In this document: piece after piece, positions 7,691-16,360 of the stretch | Layout: each line of letters begins with the position of its first letter | Position numbering within the stretch: position 1 is the stretch's first letter | Source of the DNA: UBA9653 sp014859835 | GTDB taxonomy: Archaea > Thermoplasmatota > Thermoplasmata > UBA10834 | Assembly: GCA_014859835.1 (NCBI GenBank) | Contig: JACZKW010000056.1 | Coordinates: 1-17,111 of the forward strand | DNA length: 17,111 nucleotides | Reading direction: 5' to 3' | Position numbers and translations under genes: made by a program | The notes under the pieces: model-generated | Databases searched by the model: none | The model's input: only the letters and a program-made list of their open reading frames with translations | Told to the model about the DNA's origin: nothing

Positions 7691-9535
7691 CTATATGTTC
7701 TTGCTTAGTCTCTTGGTCTTGATGATTGCCACATCGCAAGGTGCCCGACTCACCACCTCGTCCAGATTTCTACCTAATATGGTTCTTCCGCGTCTGCGCG
7801 TGCCTTTCCAGCCCAGGACCAGAAGGTTGGCAGCGTCGTGCTTAATCTGGTCGACAATCGCTCCAGGCACATAATATGACACTGAGACCACGGGACGGAC
7901 TTTGACGGTGGAAGGCGCAACCTTGATGGCCTTTTTCAATCCCTGGGCGATCTCATCAACATAATCCCTGCTGATGGCCTCCAACGGCATCGCCCGAGGA
8001 ACCTCGACCACAGTGTTCACGGTCAATTCGCCCTTGAAATACCGCGCGATGACGCCTGCGGTTTCCACGAGCCTGAGGTCCCCAAGGTCTCCGAGTGCCA
8101 GGAAGACCCTGTATCGTTCGATCTGGTCCTTCTGGAGAGGCTTGGCCGGGACCCTCTTCCTCTCGACAATCGACTGGAATTCCTCGGCGGGTTTTGCGAA
8201 GACAGATAGACCGAGACCCGCCCCCAACCAAATGAGTGTGATGTACCAGGCCATCGGCATGAAGTTGAACATATACACAGCAATCGCTAGACTGCTGATA
8301 ATCCCGACAACCGGGAAGAGCGGGAACAAGGGAGTTTTGAACCCGATATCGATCTTCGTGAGTCTGCGTCTCAATTTGATAGATGCCGCGTTCGCGAATG
8401 TGAAAAGAAGCAGGAACATGATCGATGTCGATGCGACCACTACCTCCAGCGGGAAGAATAGCGCCATGAACAACATTATCACTCCAGTTATCGCGATGGC
8501 GTTGTGAGGGACGCGTCTTTTCTTGTGAACTGCGCCGAAGATCTTTGGCAAGGAGCTATCCCTGCCCATGGCAAAGCTAACCCGGGATGATGAGAAGACA
8601 GTTGCGTTCAGCGCCGCCATCGCGGACAGCACTCCGCCGAAGATCACTAGCGGGGCGCCTAGGTATGGAATTACACGCTCAGCACTCGCGATGACCGCAT
8701 TCTCGCCTTGTTCACCGAGCCATTCGGGAGAGAAATTCACCAGGCAGGCGAACGCCACGGAGAGGTACAGCGCAGCAGCAACAAGGACGGAGATGAAAAT
8801 CGCGCGGGGTATGTTCCTCTTCGGATCCTTCACTTCTTCGCCGCATTGGACGATGATCTCGTAGCCTTCGAATGCTATGAAGGTAAATCCCATCACCATG
8901 AATAGGCGAGAGAAATCATCCGGGAAGATCGAACCGATACTCTTGAGCATGTAGATGCCAGACACATCAAGAGCGAACAGTACCGAGAACGCCACGAAGA
9001 ATGCGACGATTAGGATCTGGATCAGGGTGATCATGGCGCCTGCCTTGCCGGTGGCACCCACACCAGCATAATTCACTCCAACGAAGGATATTATCGCGAG
9101 TACAGCGAAGAGTTTCACGATCATATCATTCGTGAGACCGAAGAAATCGATGTCGAAGTATGTGGCGAATGCAACCATCGCATAACCCAAGCCCAAGGCA
9201 TAGTAGCTGCAAGCGACGGTATGACCGAACCAAGACATCCATCCGGAAAGGAATGCGGCGGGGTGCCTCAAACCCTTCTTAGCCCATAGATAACCCCCGC
9301 CTGCTTCGGGGAAGGTGGAACCCAGCTCAGCATATGTCCCAGCCGTGAAAATGGTCGCTATCGCATTGAGCACGAAGACGAGCAGTACCGCTCCTCCGAC
9401 CTCCCTTGTGGTGACCCCTATGAGGACGAATATACTGGTACCGATCATGGCACCAATGCCGATCATCGTCACATCGAAAAGGCCCAGGTCGCGCCTCAGT
9501 GTGACCGTAACAGACTCATTGGCTGCGCTTGGCAT
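7691..9535 (-). CDS. APC-superfamily amino-acid transporter with C-terminal UspA domain
   Basis: This 614-residue protein is an amino acid-polyamine-organocation (APC) secondary transporter. After a short N-terminus, LFDVTMIGIGAMIGTSIFVLIG (about 19-40) is the unwound first helix that contacts substrate, and the EAGGGYLWAKKGL region (77-89) is also typical. Around twelve hydrophobic helices run to about residue 447. Residues from about 474 to 608 form a cytoplasmic UspA-like domain ending in LLVLGWKGTRRRGRTILGRN, close to the ATP-binding pattern G-2x-G-9x-G. Usp domains on transporters are thought to regulate transport in response to nucleotide. The ATG at 9535 lies about 31 bases from a TATA centre. 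The protein stops at a TAG that is directly followed, in frame, by another Usp domain (separate entry). Substrate specificity cannot be told. Confidence 0.9.
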   Translation of the reverse strand: MPSAANESVTVTLRRDLGLFDVTMIGIGAMIGTSIFVLIGVTTREVGGAVLLVFVLNAIATIFTAGTYAELGSTFPEAGGGYLWAKKGLRHPAAFLSGWMSWFGHTVACSYYALGLGYAMVAFATYFDIDFFGLTNDMIVKLFAVLAIISFVGVNYAGVGATGKAGAMITLIQILIVAFFVAFSVLFALDVSGIYMLKSIGSIFPDDFSRLFMVMGFTFIAFEGYEIIVQCGEEVKDPKRNIPRAIFISVLVAAALYLSVAFACLVNFSPEWLGEQGENAVIASAERVIPYLGAPLVIFGGVLSAMAALNATVFSSSRVSFAMGRDSSLPKIFGAVHKKRRVPHNAIAITGVIMLFMALFFPLEVVVASTSIMFLLLFTFANAASIKLRRRLTKIDIGFKTPLFPLFPVVGIISSLAIAVYMFNFMPMAWYITLIWLGAGLGLSVFAKPAEEFQSIVERKRVPAKPLQKDQIERYRVFLALGDLGDLRLVETAGVIARYFKGELTVNTVVEVPRAMPLEAISRDYVDEIAQGLKKAIKVAPSTVKVRPVVSVSYYVPGAIVDQIKHDAANLLVLGWKGTRRRGRTILGRNLDEVVSRAPCDVAIIKTKRLSKNI

Positions 9536-9562
9536 TTTGGATTCTTGGGATTAGACAGGCAG

Positions 9563-9570
9563 TGTATAAG
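9563..9570 (-). promoter_or_regulatory. BRE/TATA promoter of the APC transporter gene
   Basis: The minus strand reads CAAAGG followed by CTTATACA, a purine-rich BRE-like stretch and a TATA-like box. The box centre is about 31 bases from the ATG at 9535, predicting a leader of only a few bases. The 187-base divergent spacer 9536-9722 also contains the separate DUF885 promoter, so these two genes do not share one TATA. Confidence 0.5.
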
Positions 9571-9684
9571 CCTTTGCGATAATCGCTTAATTAGCACGAG
9601 TGGGAAAAGCGTCGTTTCCAGTGGATCATCACATATATTACGGCGCACCTGGCCACTTTGAAATGGCGCTCGCCTCCAAGGTAT

Positions 9685-9693
9685 AAGTATATA
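9685..9693 (+). promoter_or_regulatory. TATA element of the DUF885 gene
   Basis: AGTATATAT lies about 33 bases before the ATG at 9723, so the transcript should start roughly 5-9 bases before that ATG. The ATG at 9693 overlaps the TATA itself and is therefore unlikely to be transcribed. This element decides the start of the downstream gene. Confidence 0.55.
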
Positions 9694-9722
9694 TGCAACC
9701 GAATCATGCACATATTTGTCCA

Positions 9723-11420
9723 ATGACTAACCTCCTCTTCCAAGACCTCAGCGAGAGCATCATCGACGAGATACTGAGCTGGGACCCAGCTTACGCTACT
9801 CAATTGGGATGGCATCGATACGACCACGAAGTCAAGACAGTCAGCCAGGGCATATTCTCCGAACAGACGAAAAGGCTGCGCCAATTCATATCCGAACTAG
9901 ACAAGTTCGACGATGCTTCGATCTCGCCCAACGAACGCCTGGATAAGGACCTGGCGAAGTATCTGTTCGAGATAAGGATATTCGAGATAGAGAAGTTGAG
10001 AATGCATGAACATATGTGCATGGTACCTGATGAGATATGCAATTCGCTCTTCTTCCTGTTCGCGCGCGATGATATTCCCTTCGAGGAACGTTTTGATGCG
10101 ATTGCTTCACGGCTTGAAAAATTCCCCCGATTCATCGAGGAATCGAAATCGATCCTCAAAGACCCATTGAAGATCTGCAATGAGGTGACTCTTGAAACCG
10201 GTGTGCGGCTCCCTGCGTTTCTCGCTGAGATCGTTATGGTCGCGAAGAAGATGGCGAAGGATGATGGGATCGTCGCCCGATTGGAGATCGCCGTCGATAG
10301 ATGCAACCAGGCGATCGAGAGCTACAATCGATGGCTGAAGGATGATGTGATACCACATTCACATGACGGTTCGATATTGACAGAGGAGGAGTTCCAGGAG
10401 TATCTCGAACTCAGAAGCTATGGAATAACCGTCGATGAGGCATTGGAAGTTGCCGAGACTTATTTACAGATCATCAAGAAAGAGATGGCTGAAATCTCGA
10501 AGGAGATCGTAGACACTTGCGATCCGATCGATGCCAGAAACAAGATGCGATCGAACCATCCAAAGAATTTCGAAGAGCTATTGAAGGCGTATAGAACGGA
10601 GATCGATCGTTCACGCCAATTCGTGATAGAGAACGATATCGCGACAGTTCCTTACGGAGAGAAGCTACTGGTCATTGAGACTCCCGTCTTCATGAGACAC
10701 ACCGCACCATTTGCGGCACAATACGAACCGGCCAAGTTTTCCACCGACATGAAAGGGTTGTTCATGGTGACACCGGATGATGACCCCGAACACCTGATGG
10801 ATCACGCCTTCGAGACTATCACGAACACGGCAGTCCACGAAGGATATCCGGGACATCATCTGCAGGGGATAGTCGCCAATGCCAACCCATCATATCTGAG
10901 AGCTCTGAGCGCATCCATGGATTTCGGCGAGGGTTGGGCACTCTACTGTGAAGAGATGATGATGGCTCAAGGGTTCAGCAGCACGCCGATCGAGAGACTG
11001 GCACAGCTGAACGATCTAGTGTTCAGAATCGTGAGGGTAATCGCTGATGTAAGACTATCGACGGGCAGGACGACGACGGAGGAGATGACCGACTTGCTCG
11101 TAAGGGAAGTCGGCCTTCAGCGGAAGGCGGCGATGAACGATGTCCGCACATACGCAATAACCCCGACATACTATCTATCATACTTCATCGGCAAGCTAAA
11201 CATCCTCCAGCTAATGGATGATGTGAAGGAGCTCATGGGAGACAAATTCACTCTCAGGTTCTTCCACGACACATTACTGCGCTCAGGGACTCTGCCGATG
11301 AAATTCATGAGACATTCCATGGCGATCAGACTCCATGACGAGTACGGAATGGAACTCGGTGAGTCAAAGGAGTCGCTGCACGTATATGCCATGAGGAATG
11401 CTCGACGGACCAAGACCTGA
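9723..11420 (+). CDS. DUF885 family putative zinc carboxypeptidase
   Basis: DUF885 proteins are gluzincin-like and many are annotated as putative dipeptidyl carboxypeptidases. This 565-residue protein has the family metal motif HEGYPGHH at 372-379 and the downstream glutamate motif GEGWALYCEEM with E403, giving a plausible HExxx(x)H...E zinc site. The N-terminus (DPAYATQLGWHRYDHEV) is the usual DUF885 opening, in which the residue after the aspartate-proline turn precedes the helical domain. No signal peptide or membrane helix is seen, so it is predicted cytoplasmic, where it could finish peptide breakdown. The start at 9723 is chosen from the TATA position; the earlier ATG at 9693 would add ten residues. 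It converges with the giant surface-protein gene, with 10 bases between stops. Confidence 0.88.
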   Translation: MTNLLFQDLSESIIDEILSWDPAYATQLGWHRYDHEVKTVSQGIFSEQTKRLRQFISELDKFDDASISPNERLDKDLAKYLFEIRIFEIEKLRMHEHMCMVPDEICNSLFFLFARDDIPFEERFDAIASRLEKFPRFIEESKSILKDPLKICNEVTLETGVRLPAFLAEIVMVAKKMAKDDGIVARLEIAVDRCNQAIESYNRWLKDDVIPHSHDGSILTEEEFQEYLELRSYGITVDEALEVAETYLQIIKKEMAEISKEIVDTCDPIDARNKMRSNHPKNFEELLKAYRTEIDRSRQFVIENDIATVPYGEKLLVIETPVFMRHTAPFAAQYEPAKFSTDMKGLFMVTPDDDPEHLMDHAFETITNTAVHEGYPGHHLQGIVANANPSYLRALSASMDFGEGWALYCEEMMMAQGFSSTPIERLAQLNDLVFRIVRVIADVRLSTGRTTTEEMTDLLVREVGLQRKAAMNDVRTYAITPTYYLSYFIGKLNILQLMDDVKELMGDKFTLRFFHDTLLRSGTLPMKFMRHSMAIRLHDEYGMELGESKESLHVYAMRNARRTKT

Positions 11421-11430
11421 TTGCACTGGA

Positions 11431-14400
11431 TCATGAATCCTTGTCGAGGATGTCGACCCATTCTGCTTCTCCAATCTCTTCCTCGGCTTGCCAGGAACCG
11501 GGCTTGAACTCATTTGACATGTATATCTGGAGCATCTCCTGCACGCCCTTGAGCGACTTCATCGTTCCGTTCCAACGAATGATCCTATCGGAATACCTTT
11601 CCTCGATGTCACGGAGCAGCATCGCGAGGGAAGTGAAAACCTCCTTTCGTGGCCAGCCCGAGTAAATCATGGCGATGTAGACGGACTTCCCCTTCTCGAT
11701 GATGACACTCTTGTCTCCGATCTCGAGCTTCTTCAATCCTACCTCACCCTGCTGGAAAGAATCACGCACGAATTCCTGGACCGCAGTAAACATAGCGCTC
11801 ACCACATCATTGTCCATGTTCGTGTTCTCTGTCTCAGTGATATGGGCGATAAGCCTGCCATCGTTGTGGATCAGGAAGAGGTTCTCAAGGGAGTATGGCC
11901 TTGGCATCCTCATGGCGGCGAAGTAGCTCGCAATTCCGGCAGCCAGCAACACCAATGGGAAAGTGTACGGCCATCCAATCTTCTCGGCCATTGTCTTAGT
12001 CACACCGACACTGAAGCTGATCTTATTGGATGTCGCGCCGTCACCATCCGTCGCTTGAAGAGTGACCGTGATAATGTCCACATCATCTGGCAGGCTAACA
12101 TAGAGATAATTGCCGACGATGCTCACGTGCAGATCAGGGATTGCGGATATCACGAGCGAACTATACGGCGTCTCACTGTCGATGAAGAATTGGCAGATGA
12201 TATAATGGGAGTTCCTCGGCCAACCCTTGAACACGAAATCATGAATCGGCAGGATGATCGGTGCATCATTCACTGGCGTCACCGATACTGTGACCATCCA
12301 CGAAGCCCAGGCGCCGTGGGAGTCCGTGGCCACGAATCCAAGGATTTCGTTGCCAGACCAGTTGACCGCGGCCGTGAAGTTGACCACGCCATCGGGATAT
12401 ATCATGACGTGTATGTTCGGAGCCGCACTCTCATAGACGACCCTGTACGACAGGTCTGTGTCATCGACATCATAGAATAGCAAATCCAACTTCAGAGAGT
12501 TGTTGAGATAGGTATCCTCCGGGAACGAGATCAGTGTTGGATATGGGATTGGGTATGCGACTGCAGGAGGGTAGTTGTCGCTCACGACCACGCTGAAGTT
12601 GAGCATCGCGGATGCATATTCAGGATCAGCGACGGTCATACCCACCTTGACGATGTAAGGGCTTGTGAACGCTCCACCGCTGAGGTTCGCAGGAAAGAGC
12701 AGCTCGATCATTCCGTCGGAATAGGTTGCATTTGGACTGTCGAATGAGAAGGTCAGCTCCTCCATAGTATGATCGGGATCAGAAACGTACATGCTTGCAT
12801 CAATCTTAGTTGTCACATCGTAACGCACGTGAATATCATTGATTGGAGAGATCGAGGGAGGGTCGTTCACCGTAAAGACCGTCACCGTGATCGTATCTGT
12901 CTTGAAGGCGCCGGTGGGGTCCATGGCCGTGAGGGTACCCTCCGTGACTCCGGACCATTCGAACGGGGCGGACATGTAGACTTTGTGTGTTTCCTGATCG
13001 ATGAATATCACTATGTTCTCGAAACCGTACTGATAGACGAGATAATCTTCGGGATCCTGGTCGAAGAAGAAATCATCCAGATCGAAGGCATAGACATTGA
13101 GGTCGCCCTCGTTCAATTCCATATCAGGCAACGTGTCGTTCAGGGACGGTGGTGTATCATCCGTCACCCATATGACGACATTGAGATAATCGGAATTGGT
13201 CGAATCTGATAGCGCGACATTGTCAGCATCAGTCAGGGTGATTGTGATGATTTCGAAGTAGCTGTTGATCCCATCCTTCTCCAAGAAGAGGAATGTCGAG
13301 ATCAGATGGTCGAACAGAACATCACCGTAGTCTGAAGATTCGGCGAACATCAGCAGGTTGCCCTTCGCGTTGTCGACATCTTCTACGTAGTAACTGTAGT
13401 CGATGACGTAGGGGGTTGAAAACTTGACATATATTTCGGTCGGGGGACTGTGGACGAAATGCGGTCTGTCGTTCACTGGCTGGATGCTCACCACTATATC
13501 TTGATAGGTGGAGAATCCGTCAGGGTCCCTTACCCAGAGCCTGAATGTATCTGAGCCGAATTTGTCAGATTGCGTGTAAAACTTCACGATCGCCTCAGAT
13601 GATGGATCATGCGTGACCAAGTAGAGTGAAGTATCGACGTTCTCCGCGAACCACTTCAGATCCGCTGTGCCGTTGGTGTGATGCCAATATGAAGTGAGAC
13701 TCAGGCTCCAAGTACTATCTTCCGTAGCGATCTGTGCCGGTATTGTGCTGAGTCTCGGACCATTGAGCGCATTCGTGACGGTCACATTGATCGAGGCGCT
13801 TATGGAACCATACATGACCTCTATCACCCCTGATTCGGGGATGTATCCTGCAGTGTAGGTGACAGTGGTCCCGCTGCCAACTATCTTTCCAGAGGTGTTC
13901 GTGCTCCAAGTGGCACCGGATATGTTGACAATGTTGCTATACGAATCGTAGCCCGTCGCCACAAGTGCTTGACTTTGACCTTCGGGAATCGATAGCAGTC
14001 CGCTTGGAGATAATGCAATCATCACCAGACTTCCGGCGACAACCGTGATATTCACATTCACATATCTGCCGGTCGCAGGGTCGGAGCAGTTGATGCCACC
14101 AACACCGTCATTCAATGCGATGAAGGAGATGGTCATTCCGGAGCCGGAAATCGTCCCGATACTGCCAAACACCGACCACGATGGCGACCAAGAGGAGTTC
14201 TCGTTCCCAAGCGAGTCCAGTCCGACCACTGTGAAAGACACGGTCGATCCGGAGGGAAGGGAGGTGATGGGACCCGCAGGATCAATGGACACCGTACTGA
14301 CGGGACCGCTCCATACACGAATCTCATCGCTGTAGCCGAAACGGGAGTTCGAAGATACGATAAGGATTATCATCTCTTCGCCCGCATCGTAGGACTGGTC

Positions 14401-15657
14401 CTCGACAGTGAATACACCATTCTCCGCCCCATCGAATTCTATTGTTGTGACATTAAGTGATCCAGATGAGGATGTCATAGTCTCTGAAAAGACTGGCTCG
14501 ATCTCGACAGTGCCTCTCCAGCTTGGGACAATCTCTCCGGTCGAGTCCAATGCGGTGATAGTCATCTCGAATTCCTTGCCAGCGATGATGCTGCTCGGAG
14601 CTATGACTTCGAAATGGTCTGCTGTGACTACCGATATGGAAGATGTCAACCAGGCCGGAGTACCCAATGCATCATAGCCATACACAGTCAGATTGAAGGT
14701 TCCGTTGCACAAATGATCGAGAGTGGTCGAGAGCAGCTTCCAGGACGGATTTGAGGACGAATCCTGTGAAACCAGGGTCAAAGGAGTCGATGGGACGCAC
14801 ACGGTCCCGTTGCCGGAATATGTAACTTCGAGATAGGACTCGTGGATATCATATGCTCCGAACGGGTTCGATACATTCGCATATACCACAATCTCCTCAG
14901 TGTCGGCGAACACGTTCCTGGATGCTCCTGATTCATCTTCCGTCCAGACCTCGTCCACGCTTATGAAATCCCTGGTCGGAACGATCAGGTATGAATCGAA
15001 CACATCATTGTCGTAGAGGATCATCAGACCATCATTGATCGAATCCCCTCTCATGATGGTCAACACGAGAGAGTGGCCGGTAGCCAGCACATGATCTATT
15101 CCGAGGATATTGAGATCGTATGCCTTCCATGACGAATATATTGGACCAGCCAGCGCAATCGTGGCACTTCCCACGACGGTCCACGAGCTGGGGCTGTAGA
15201 AAGTGGATGGAGCCATGTCAGACAACGTTATGGTCATCATCGATCCCGATTCGTTATCCCTGGAGGCAGCCCAGATATGGGCCGAGATGTCGCCCTGGAT
15301 GCTCACGTCGGAGTTCACCGGTGGGGATAGCACCCAGAAATGCCTCCAACGCTGAGATGGAAGGTTCTTCTTGATCGTGATTCCGAGCAATCCATCAGAA
15401 TCGTAATCGAGGTTGCTGGGATTCTGAGGGACGGAAGTGTTCAGCCAATCATAGTCTCCCGAGGAGACTGGACTTCCTTCATGCATGCGCAGCAAATGGT
15501 CCCAGGAAGTCAGGGAATCCGCAGAGACGTTGACAGGATCGTTCCCAATCATCAGAAGGACTGGGCCAGATACCATCAGTACTGCGAGAAGCACCGCGAG
15601 TGAGCCGCTCAGAATGCGAGCATGACGACTGCAACCTCCTGCAGGAACTTCCTTCAT
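11431..15657 (-). CDS. Giant single-pass surface protein: Ig/cadherin-like ectodomain with cytoplasmic longin/roadblock-like domain
   Basis: The 1408-residue protein begins with a signal or anchor helix (about 15-37). Residues 45-235 form a beta-rich segment I cannot name. Residues 350-450 and the two stretches 452-541 and 542-628 look like bacterial Ig-like repeats. From 632 to 1215 there are cadherin-like repeats of about 100 residues separated by acidic linkers: VNDRP (728), TDDTP (832), VNDPP (930), SDNYP (1026) and VNDAP (1129); the D-rich linkers are probable calcium sites. Many N-x-S/T sequons suit N-glycosylation. A membrane helix spans 1228-1249, followed by a cytoplasmic domain at about 1256-1375. 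Its order (LENLFLIHNDGRLIAH strands, AMFTAVQEFVRDSF helix, three strands, LAMLLRDIEERY helix) suggests a profilin-like longin/roadblock fold. An acidic tail ends the protein. It lies 102 bases downstream of a Rab-like GTPase gene on the same strand and has its own TATA (15709-15716). Function as a receptor is inferred. Confidence 0.85.
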   Translation of the reverse strand: MKEVPAGGCSRHARILSGSLAVLLAVLMVSGPVLLMIGNDPVNVSADSLTSWDHLLRMHEGSPVSSGDYDWLNTSVPQNPSNLDYDSDGLLGITIKKNLPSQRWRHFWVLSPPVNSDVSIQGDISAHIWAASRDNESGSMMTITLSDMAPSTFYSPSSWTVVGSATIALAGPIYSSWKAYDLNILGIDHVLATGHSLVLTIMRGDSINDGLMILYDNDVFDSYLIVPTRDFISVDEVWTEDESGASRNVFADTEEIVVYANVSNPFGAYDIHESYLEVTYSGNGTVCVPSTPLTLVSQDSSSNPSWKLLSTTLDHLCNGTFNLTVYGYDALGTPAWLTSSISVVTADHFEVIAPSSIIAGKEFEMTITALDSTGEIVPSWRGTVEIEPVFSETMTSSSGSLNVTTIEFDGAENGVFTVEDQSYDAGEEMIILIVSSNSRFGYSDEIRVWSGPVSTVSIDPAGPITSLPSGSTVSFTVVGLDSLGNENSSWSPSWSVFGSIGTISGSGMTISFIALNDGVGGINCSDPATGRYVNVNITVVAGSLVMIALSPSGLLSIPEGQSQALVATGYDSYSNIVNISGATWSTNTSGKIVGSGTTVTYTAGYIPESGVIEVMYGSISASINVTVTNALNGPRLSTIPAQIATEDSTWSLSLTSYWHHTNGTADLKWFAENVDTSLYLVTHDPSSEAIVKFYTQSDKFGSDTFRLWVRDPDGFSTYQDIVVSIQPVNDRPHFVHSPPTEIYVKFSTPYVIDYSYYVEDVDNAKGNLLMFAESSDYGDVLFDHLISTFLFLEKDGINSYFEIITITLTDADNVALSDSTNSDYLNVVIWVTDDTPPSLNDTLPDMELNEGDLNVYAFDLDDFFFDQDPEDYLVYQYGFENIVIFIDQETHKVYMSAPFEWSGVTEGTLTAMDPTGAFKTDTITVTVFTVNDPPSISPINDIHVRYDVTTKIDASMYVSDPDHTMEELTFSFDSPNATYSDGMIELLFPANLSGGAFTSPYIVKVGMTVADPEYASAMLNFSVVVSDNYPPAVAYPIPYPTLISFPEDTYLNNSLKLDLLFYDVDDTDLSYRVVYESAAPNIHVMIYPDGVVNFTAAVNWSGNEILGFVATDSHGAWASWMVTVSVTPVNDAPIILPIHDFVFKGWPRNSHYIICQFFIDSETPYSSLVISAIPDLHVSIVGNYLYVSLPDDVDIITVTLQATDGDGATSNKISFSVGVTKTMAEKIGWPYTFPLVLLAAGIASYFAAMRMPRPYSLENLFLIHNDGRLIAHITETENTNMDNDVVSAMFTAVQEFVRDSFQQGEVGLKKLEIGDKSVIIEKGKSVYIAMIYSGWPRKEVFTSLAMLLRDIEERYSDRIIRWNGTMKSLKGVQEMLQIYMSNEFKPGSWQAEEEIGEAEWVDILDKDS

Positions 15658-15708
15658 GAACTTAAGCCGCCCCTTGACTCTCTGCAGGATTTCATAGCCG
15701 GTGCTTGG

Positions 15709-15716
15709 TTTATAAG
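15709..15716 (-). promoter_or_regulatory. TATA element of the giant surface-protein gene
   Basis: The minus strand reads CCTTATAAACC across 15717-15707. Its centre is about 55 bases before the ATG at 15657, predicting a 5' leader of roughly 30 bases. This suggests the gene can be transcribed independently of the GTPase gene 102 bases upstream, although readthrough from the GTPase is also possible since no terminator is visible between them. Confidence 0.45.
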
Positions 15717-15759
15717 GATTATTAATTCGTTATCAGGGTTGGTAATGGACCACTGGCTA

Positions 15760-16302
15760 CTACCTTGAGCCCATCTTCTCCGAGACTGCGAGACCGAGAG
15801 CCTTGAAGACATCCTCGACGCCCTGGCCAGTCTTCGCGCTGGTCATGAACGATTTGGCCTTGTACTTGGAGGCCAATTCCTGGAGTTCCTCGTCCTTGAT
15901 TACCCTCTCATTCTCGAGATCTGCCTTGTTCCCCGCGAACACTATCGGCACATCACCCGCGACATCGGTCAGGGCCTTTATCCAATACCTGAGTTCTTCG
16001 AGGGTCTCCTTGTTCGTCAAGTCACAGACCGCGATTGCCCCGTGCGCCCCGAAAAAGTATGCTTCGCGCAGGAGTTCGCGGAACCCTTTCTGACCCATGA
16101 TATCCCAGACGAGCATCATGACCTTCACCGTGGTTCCCTGGTCACTGACCTCAACGATCTTCTTCGTAACCTTGGTCCCAATGGTTGCGATATACCTATC
16201 GTCGAAGACGTCGAGAACAAATCTCTTGATAAGGCTAGTCTTACCTACGCCTGCGTCTCCAATGAAGCAAATCTTAACTTTCATGAGGTCATCGTCGTTC
16301 AT
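15760..16302 (-). CDS. Rab/Ras-like small GTPase
   Basis: The 180-residue protein is a complete Ras-superfamily GTPase: G1/P-loop GDAGVGKTS at 15-23, switch I with T40 in YIATIG, G3 DIMGQ at 67-71 (with Q71 at the position of the catalytic glutamine of Ras), G4 NKAD at 125-128 and G5 SAK at 155-157. The spacing and the motifs KICFIGDAGVGKTSLIKRF and VPIVFAGNKADL are closest to Rab-like proteins. There is no C-terminal cysteine for prenylation, so membrane recruitment would need a partner. The ATG at 16302 is preceded at six bases by GGAGGG (16309-16314); a TTG at 16305 and an ATG at 16281 are other in-frame starts. The neighbouring surface protein with a longin/roadblock-like cytoplasmic domain is the obvious candidate partner. 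The stop is TAG. Confidence 0.93.
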   Translation of the reverse strand: MNDDDLMKVKICFIGDAGVGKTSLIKRFVLDVFDDRYIATIGTKVTKKIVEVSDQGTTVKVMMLVWDIMGQKGFRELLREAYFFGAHGAIAVCDLTNKETLEELRYWIKALTDVAGDVPIVFAGNKADLENERVIKDEELQELASKYKAKSFMTSAKTGQGVEDVFKALGLAVSEKMGSR

Positions 16303-16308
16303 CAAGTA

Positions 16309-16314
16309 CCCTCC
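16309..16314 (-). promoter_or_regulatory. Ribosome binding site of the GTPase gene
   Basis: GGAGGG on the minus strand ends six bases before the ATG at 16302-16300. It is the clearest Shine-Dalgarno sequence in the window, where several other genes look leaderless, and it favours the ATG at 16302 over the TTG at 16305. Confidence 0.65.
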
Positions 16315-16360
16315 GAGAGTGGTTCATGAACTGTCTGTTCAGGTAAATAACCTATACCCC

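Noticed and set aside
9693..9722. ATG at 9693 as the DUF885 start
   Set aside because: This ATG overlaps the TATA box, so it would not be in the transcript.
11842..13209. Plus-strand frames of 146-212 codons across the surface-protein gene
   Set aside because: They are antisense shadows of a continuous 1408-codon gene with clear domain structure.
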